A stretch of 9,645 nucleotides of DNA from a bacterium (lineage in GTDB: Bacteria; Electryoneota; Electryoneia; Electryoneales; Electryoneaceae), in contig JANQEY010000193.1 of the NCBI GenBank assembly GCA_028278125.1, positions 1-9,645 on the forward strand, written 5' to 3'. Numbering within the stretch: the stretch's first letter is position 1; each line of letters starts with the position of its first letter. The translations under genes were made by a program, and so were the position numbers. This document shows, piece by piece, positions 5,801 through 9,645 of the stretch. The notes beneath the pieces were generated by a model. It worked only from the letters and a program-made list of their open reading frames with translations, was not told the DNA's origin and ran no database searches.

Positions 5801-7497
5801 TTCAATTTCATAGTAGCCAGGGGAACAAGGAAGATTTTCAGCATAATTTCTATCTAGATAAGATCAATTGCCCGTACGGTGAGTGTACCTATACCTGGAA
5901 TTGGGGCGATGGGACGCCGGGTGCCACAGGAACTTCAGCTAGCCACACCTATACTGATCCGGGAGGCTATAATGTAACCGTTACCATTAGCAATCCTGAG
6001 TATGCTTCTCCTTTGATTATCACTCAAGGGATAAACATTACCAATTACAACCTTGATGCAGACATTATTATCAACCCTCATTCCGGTGGGCAACTTGAAG
6101 ACCTGACACATGTGTTCAGCCTGTCCAATGTTTATTGTCCTGCAGGTGAGTGTACGTATACCTGGGACTGGGGCGACGGAACTCCCAATAGCACAGGATC
6201 TTCACCCTCGCACTGGTACAGGGAGCCTGGAACCTATAATGTGACTGTAACGCTTACAAACGGTACCTATAACGAGAGCGCGAATGTGGTTAAGAGTTTT
6301 ATTATGACCAATTACAATTTAGATGCAGACATTAACATAAACCCGCATGCCGGAGGACAGCTGGAAGATCTGACACATGGGTTCAGTTTGTCGAATGTTT
6401 ATTGTCCTAAGGGTGGGTGTACGTATACATGGAATTGGGGCGACGGAACTCCCAATAGCACAGGTTCTTCATCCACCCACTGGTATAAGGAACCCGGAAC
6501 CTATAATGTAACCGTAACTATCGCCAACAGCACCTATAATGAAACCGCTAATGTTGTCCGGGCTTTTGGAATGACCAATTATAATTTGAACGCTACGGTC
6601 AACATAGCATATGCTGATGGGTGTCAATATGAAAATGACTCGCATGGTTTCTCGTTATCAAACATTTATTGTCCTACCGGTGGCTGTAGCTATTCCTGGA
6701 ATTGGGGTGATGGAAGTACTGGAAGTGGCACCTCTACCAGTCATACCTATACAAATGACGGAAATTATACAGTGACAATGACCATTACCAATACTACCTA
6801 CAATGAAAGTAAGGTGCTAACTACCACTGCGAGTATAAGAGATGAAAATTGGTTGCTAAGGCCGATTAGTGGTCCTTCCACTGATTGCATTGAGGAACCA
6901 CCTTCAGCTAATGATGTACGATTTTGGATCAACACGGGTACCTTATCCACTTGTATGGCGAACTACAATTGGCAACACAGCATTAATGGAGCAGGGTTTA
7001 CGAATTTTGCGAATCAAAGCAATTCAGAAGCCTGGTTTCCAGCCAGTTACCTTGTAGATGCTGGCAACCATCAGATTAAAATAACAGTGACTGATCAAAG
7101 TGGAAGGACCGAGTCGACAACCAAAAGTTTTACTGTATCGGATTGTTCAACGCCTCCTCCGTCCACCTGTTCAATTTCTACCTCACCGGGCTCAAGGACA
7201 TTCAATAGCAGCGGGGGATCATCGAACTTCACGGTTTCACTATCAGGAGCCTCTAGCTTTAGTGTGAGTGACAATCGTAGTTGGATATCTACCAGTAAAT
7301 CAGGCAATACGGTGACGGTAACCGTACCCTCTACTACTAGTACACGCTCGGGGACTGTTACGGTAAGTGCTAGTGGTTGTAGTGATACCTTTTCTGTAAC
7401 ACAAAACGGACCAAGTAACCCATGTCCTGTCGGATGTATATGGAATTCAAGTTCACATCAATGTGAGGCTTCCGGAGGGGGACCTTGCCAACAGTAG
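2893..7497 (+). CDS. Secreted Rhs/YD-repeat protein with four PKD repeats and a BACON domain, lacking an Rhs core
   Basis: This gene encodes 1534 residues. Residues 1-20 form a signal peptide (cleavage likely after TQA). Residues about 35-110 match the N-terminal module of Bacteroidota Rhs proteins (IPLY, PVSIGYNASGIKV, VGLGW, GGSITRVTRG). A Cys-rich insertion lies at 163-210. A long Rhs-like beta region leads to a few YD repeats at about 870-956 (NYSYDSDGYL, VTYEYDNRNRL). The expected core and toxin are absent. Instead there are four PKD repeats of 89 residues (968-1323), an Ig-like segment (about 1324-1420), a BACON domain (about 1426-1506) and a tail with three Cys after it. The ATG at 2893 directly precedes the signal peptide. 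The next gene follows after 23 bp and is probably in the same operon. PKD and BACON domains are extracellular, often adhesive or glycan-binding, so a surface or secreted role is inferred. No recognisable type IX C-terminal sorting signal was seen. The exact function is unknown. Confidence 0.9.
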   Translation: MKLKPILTIIILGTVLSTQAQVLPSPTSQGNVKNGTNPVSLFSGTISMGIPLYTATANNGAGVPVSIGYNASGIKVSEIAGPVGLGWQLYAGGSITRVTRGIPDEYGSMVNDPSTITSAKIQDILDGKVDSEKDLFFFNLPGRSGKFILTGDLHGYAFAEGWCDWNYPSYTVCMDSCRTQYDCAQDPENQGCDTCHSGCISDDNIPRWVCEGSVEWTGYATIPYSDLKIKYSFSGYSEGDWKITDSQGVVYLFESREGTTSSSTQPNGSVYEDAYTYVSTWYLTSIAYPNVPASDGITFSYTNPYNLTTITSEFKTLATGTGSGSNRNLTVSSTEEIKHKTEIGQRFISSINFPKGSINFTYDDRADLTGGKRLTQVDLKDKQGNTVSSTVLNQSYFSANKSYKQGGTTNCGVEETCRRLKLESVYRDGGLVQAFTYRNEEGYGGTGVNYYELPPRDSYYFDHWGYWNAGGVLGNNYEKYPRLLFASVPELPGVDYQLSSGVDRVPYSDYAQANILTRIDYPTGGYTKYAYTSISSQGGVKVSSIKNYDASDQLVSGSSYNFAGPTNVITPTYHYMYDQGADKLAIYQQAKSSALGLNGPSAGYNTATVTDLMGQGKTVYTFNNDIRSGTTSPTRSQWGGTTNNYSNQGSITNIGYPPYPLYSMIYHDHGSYDKVQTYDAANNLVSEKIYTFDPYNIVADYTVSNLALEFKKKIGSSTDVYLSKYDIAVRTFRPITIVDKFYDSEGSSTTTTTIAYHGNHKTLRASTTSLKNDGYGSKTLIKYPDDVTSSTLHDVNALNSLADGIPVQLENQIHMPDYSENEYKTTGVTITSFKTVSGLKVPDKTYALPLTTPVTSWSESSMELVNHMASYNSDGLVTQQVGLDGITTNYSYDSDGYLTQTEVNGRTTDYLYNPLVGIEKVTDANDRSVTYEYDNRNRLLLTRNDDNEITTRYQYVTSTDDQDLSAELNIQFHSSQGNKEDFQHNFYLDKINCPYGECTYTWNWGDGTPGATGTSASHTYTDPGGYNVTVTISNPEYASPLIITQGINITNYNLDADIIINPHSGGQLEDLTHVFSLSNVYCPAGECTYTWDWGDGTPNSTGSSPSHWYREPGTYNVTVTLTNGTYNESANVVKSFIMTNYNLDADININPHAGGQLEDLTHGFSLSNVYCPKGGCTYTWNWGDGTPNSTGSSSTHWYKEPGTYNVTVTIANSTYNETANVVRAFGMTNYNLNATVNIAYADGCQYENDSHGFSLSNIYCPTGGCSYSWNWGDGSTGSGTSTSHTYTNDGNYTVTMTITNTTYNESKVLTTTASIRDENWLLRPISGPSTDCIEEPPSANDVRFWINTGTLSTCMANYNWQHSINGAGFTNFANQSNSEAWFPASYLVDAGNHQIKITVTDQSGRTESTTKSFTVSDCSTPPPSTCSISTSPGSRTFNSSGGSSNFTVSLSGASSFSVSDNRSWISTSKSGNTVTVTVPSTTSTRSGTVTVSASGCSDTFSVTQNGPSNPCPVGCIWNSSSHQCEASGGGPCQQ
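3379..3522 (+). other. Cysteine-rich insertion in the Rhs-like N-terminal region
   Basis: Eight Cys codons fall within 48 residues (163, 173, 177, 183, 192, 195, 199, 210), including CDTCHSGC, between beta-rich Rhs-like segments (LPGRSGKF before, SDLKIKYSF after). The even number and export of the protein suggest a disulfide-bonded knot or a metal-binding loop. I do not recognise the family. The surrounding sequence has few Cys, which makes the cluster stand out. Confidence 0.6.
5794..6861 (+). repeat. Four tandem PKD repeats of 267 bp (89 residues)
   Basis: Units begin at 5794, 6061, 6328 and 6595, an exact 267-bp period. Each encodes a PKD domain with the hallmark WNWGDG (WDWGDG in unit 2), followed by a His-x-Tyr strand and GxYxVTxTxxN. 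Each also has a CPxGxC or CPxGGC pair (CPYGEC, CPAGEC, CPKGGC, CPTGGC) just before the W.WGDG strand, so every unit could carry an internal disulfide. Units 2 and 3 are the closest pair and share an uninterrupted stretch over GGCGACGGAACTCCCAATAG in the DNA, suggesting the most recent duplication. Units 1 and 4 are more diverged. Confidence 0.9.
7168..7410 (+). other. BACON domain at the C-terminus of the Rhs/PKD protein
   Basis: Residues about 1426-1506 show the BACON pattern: an opening strand CSISTSPGSRTF, a SSGGSSNFTVS segment, NRSWISTSKSGNTVTVTVP, then RSGTVTVSASG and the closing FSVTQNG. BACON domains are found in Bacteroidota extracellular proteins and are often linked to carbohydrate or mucin binding. 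In some glycan-degrading enzymes they act only as spacers. Here it is the last folded module before a short Cys-containing tail. Confidence 0.8.
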
Positions 7498-7520
7498 ATA
7501 ATTAAATCACAATGTAAATA

Positions 7521-8768
7521 ATGACCAGTAGGGCCATAAAATTCAGAGCAACTATACTAATCATTATTTGCTTAAATGGACTTACTGGACTAGCCCAAAT
7601 TAAACTCAATATCATAGTCTCTGACCGCAACCTAACCAAAGTAGAAAAGCAGAAGAACCCTAAGGCCAAACTAAAAGCGTACAAAAAGTACTATTCCAAA
7701 GACAGCTTGAAAGCATCACGGAATTCCTGGAAGCAGTATCACAAACTGAACAAGGACAGCCTGAAATCTGAAGGGCTTTGGGAAGCAGCAAAACAAAGCC
7801 GAGGGAAAGTACTGAATGGTACGTGGGATAAACTCAACCCAAAACCGGTGTATTCTGTCGATTCGCTTTCTCTCCCGGTCTCGAAAGATTCATTGGATTG
7901 GGCACTTAGGGAGTTGGTCGTCCAAGGTGAATTCGAACAGATACAAGGGTTTTACAAACAGTACGGTCATTACGATTCAGCTTATGTGGACCAGTTTAGA
8001 ATTGACTCGCTTCAATTAGATAGCCTTGAGTTGATGCATCGGCTTGATATGAAGCAACGGGTCCGACCTTATTTGCCAGAAGAACTGGCACAGGAAACGG
8101 ATATGGATATTGCTAACCATATGCAGCACGGGATCATCAATGAATTCGGATCAATCGAAAAAATTGATAAATCGGGTGTGAAGGACTTCTTCAAAAATGT
8201 ATCACCTGAACAGTTTACAAAATCGCAGGTCTCTATGCGGGTGGCTAAGGAAAAATTCTCCACCTTGCCTAACCTCGAAAAAGAAGATGAAGGGATTAAA
8301 AGGAATTCCCTGGAAGGATCCCCACTCAGGAAACGACTGTACCTGGGTGGACATATCACCATTCAGGCAACCAGTCCACTGGTTTTTGATTCTGATGTTC
8401 GGCTAGGATATAAGTTCAACAGAGTCTTTTCGATCGGGACGGGGCTGATCATACGCGAACAGTTTAGCAACCGTACCAGTTGGCTAACAGGAGACGCGCA
8501 TGGATATTCATTTTTTACCAGTTACGATCTAACTGATACTTATTTTCTATACGGGGAATATCAAGCTGTAAAGAATAAGTCATTCTTCCACGAGTCGAGC
8601 AAGTCGGTGAGTTGGGAATATGCCTATTTGCTTGGCGGAGGTCGGAAGTTCCAACTTTCAAGTAAAGTAAGTGGTTCTGTGTCCTTATTATACGATCTCA
8701 ATTTCAAGAAAAATAACCTCAATGCCAGACCCTTGATCATCAGATTCGGCTACAGAATTGATTTATAA
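7521..8768 (+). CDS. Exported protein with charged helical N-terminal half and C-terminal outer-membrane beta-barrel
   Basis: This gene encodes 415 residues starting at ATG 7521; the ATG at 7512 is followed at once by TAA. Residues 1-25 are a signal peptide ending GLA before Gln26. Residues about 40-270 are Lys/Glu/Ser-rich and helical in character, with several DSL motifs (KDSLK twice, VDSLS, KDSLD, IDSLQLDSL). From about residue 272 to the end the sequence alternates like beta-strands: RLYLGGHITIQA, DVRLGYKF, FSIGTGLIIRE, YSFFTSYDL, YFLYGEYQAV, a Gly-rich GGGRKFQL strand, SVSLLYDLNF and the closing IIRFGYRIDL with a hydrophobic last residue. I count about eight strands, a small outer-membrane barrel. 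It lies 23 bp after the PKD/BACON gene, so it may anchor or export that protein. This resembles the SprB/SprF gene pairing, but I see no specific similarity to PorP/SprF. Confidence 0.8.
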   Translation: MTSRAIKFRATILIIICLNGLTGLAQIKLNIIVSDRNLTKVEKQKNPKAKLKAYKKYYSKDSLKASRNSWKQYHKLNKDSLKSEGLWEAAKQSRGKVLNGTWDKLNPKPVYSVDSLSLPVSKDSLDWALRELVVQGEFEQIQGFYKQYGHYDSAYVDQFRIDSLQLDSLELMHRLDMKQRVRPYLPEELAQETDMDIANHMQHGIINEFGSIEKIDKSGVKDFFKNVSPEQFTKSQVSMRVAKEKFSTLPNLEKEDEGIKRNSLEGSPLRKRLYLGGHITIQATSPLVFDSDVRLGYKFNRVFSIGTGLIIREQFSNRTSWLTGDAHGYSFFTSYDLTDTYFLYGEYQAVKNKSFFHESSKSVSWEYAYLLGGGRKFQLSSKVSGSVSLLYDLNFKKNNLNARPLIIRFGYRIDL

Positions 8769-8805
8769 GATAGGAAGTGACATATCATCAAGACATCCAG
8801 GGTTT

Positions 8806-9645
8806 TCAAATGGATCCTAAGTTCAACCGATCCGAGAATTTGTTGCTGAACAACTTGTCCGGATTCAACTTATTGAACACGTCCTGCCATTCATTGAGTT
8901 TTGGGTAATATTTTTTAATTATTTCTGGTTTTCCATCAAGTACAGTGTTGATTTTGCCCCAGTGAGGAATACCTTCTTCTGCCAGCATGATTTCCTGGTA
9001 GGTGAAAAGTTGCTGATCCAGATTTGGTGTTCCTTTAATGAATGGTGTATCGATGTATGCTACCTGTTTATCATACTCCGGTGAAAGAAACGCTGAGGAT
9101 CTGTCAACAAAACGGAGTCCCATGGGTGCCGTCTGGTACAACCCTTTTGACATATTCTCTTCTGCTTTTGCAAACATTTTCTCAAGGGCTTTTATGAAGT
9201 TGTTCTTTCCATCAGAGAGATCGAAGGCAAACTCGCTATCGTAGGCTCTTTTCTTTATGTATTCGGCACCTTGATATAATACGCGATAACCCTTATTGAT
9301 GTATCGCTTATCACGTAGTGATTTAAGCGAAGCGTCCAGCATTTTCGGCAGTTTAAATGGTTTTTTATTGGCGACTCTTCTTAAATACCAATAGGATAAC
9401 GGGAAATAACTAAGCGTACTGCTTATCCAATTCCTCGTTGCATCTCCGATTGACCTGGCTGGCATTTTGTCCAGCAAACGATGACGGACTACAATGCAGG
9501 TATGATCTCCTTCATCATTCTTGTATGGATTTACCTGAACCATTACACCTCTTATAGGTGAACCATCTAACTCATTAAATAAGCTTCTGTCTTCCAATTT
9601 TGGCTTGACACAACTCCAGTCGTATAGTTTTTTGGTTTCCTCCAG
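8806..9645 (-). CDS. FAD-linked oxidase, C-terminal part (D-arabinono-1,4-lactone oxidase / ALO type); 5' end outside window
   Basis: The frame is open on the minus strand from the window edge (codon at 9645-9643) to a TGA at 8808-8806, giving 279 codons. The TTG at 9597 is internal, not a start. The C-terminal ALO hallmarks are present: GLRFVDRSSAFLSPEYD, then EEGIPHWGK, then YPKLNEWQDVFNKLNPDKLF and a final NKFSDRLNLGSI. In the family these belong to the substrate-side domain of flavoenzymes that oxidise aldonolactones or related alcohols. The FAD-binding half would lie beyond the right edge. The substrate cannot be named from this part. The gene converges on the barrel gene with a 37-bp gap in which I see no strong terminator, and is probably unrelated to the Rhs locus. 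Confidence 0.8.
   Translation of the reverse strand: MEETKKLYDWSCVKPKLEDRSLFNELDGSPIRGVMVQVNPYKNDEGDHTCIVVRHRLLDKMPARSIGDATRNWISSTLSYFPLSYWYLRRVANKKPFKLPKMLDASLKSLRDKRYINKGYRVLYQGAEYIKKRAYDSEFAFDLSDGKNNFIKALEKMFAKAEENMSKGLYQTAPMGLRFVDRSSAFLSPEYDKQVAYIDTPFIKGTPNLDQQLFTYQEIMLAEEGIPHWGKINTVLDGKPEIIKKYYPKLNEWQDVFNKLNPDKLFSNKFSDRLNLGSI

Noticed and set aside
8769..8805. Gap between the convergent barrel and oxidase genes, checked for a bidirectional terminator.
   Set aside because: Only very short complementary segments are present and there is no T-run after a stable stem.

Overview
The window looks like an accessory locus of a Bacteroidota chromosome, most likely Cytophagales-like. This is inferred from the Bacteroidota-style Rhs proteins, tandem PKD domains, a BACON domain, a lipoprotein signal with a relaxed lipobox, A-rich leaders without clear Shine-Dalgarno sequences, and a possible TTG...TAnnTTTG-type promoter. 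No rRNA, tRNA or CRISPR array was seen.

Left part (2-2364): the 3' end of a large Rhs/YD-repeat gene. It encodes a jelly-roll-like segment, the Rhs core, and a variable C-terminal region that ends in an M23/LytM-type zinc metallopeptidase domain with all five expected active-site residues. Two bases after its stop, a small lipocalin-like lipoprotein gene begins. Together they read as a polymorphic-toxin module: an exported peptidoglycan-cutting effector and a candidate envelope-anchored immunity protein. A drop in GC content after the core supports a separately acquired C-terminal cassette. The unit ends at a perfect 10-bp hairpin.

Middle (2365-2892): no intact gene. It holds a frameshifted C-terminal remnant of a REP-associated (IS200-like, Y1/HUH) transposase. 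Hairpins with a shared GCACAAGT stem arm lie on both sides of it. Further right are a doubled AATCGATT palindrome and a possible promoter for the next gene.

Right part (2893-8768): a probable two-gene operon. The first gene encodes a 1534-residue secreted protein with an Rhs-type N-terminus, a cysteine-rich insertion and a few YD repeats. The Rhs core is missing; instead the protein continues into four 89-residue PKD repeats, an Ig-like segment, a BACON domain and a Cys-containing tail. The second gene, 23 bp downstream, encodes an exported 415-residue protein with a charged helical N-terminal part and a predicted C-terminal outer-membrane beta-barrel. The pairing suggests a surface protein with an outer-membrane partner, but this is inference.

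Right edge (8806-9645, minus strand): the C-terminal part of a FAD-linked oxidase of the D-arabinono-1,4-lactone oxidase type. It converges on the operon and probably marks the return to ordinary metabolic genes.
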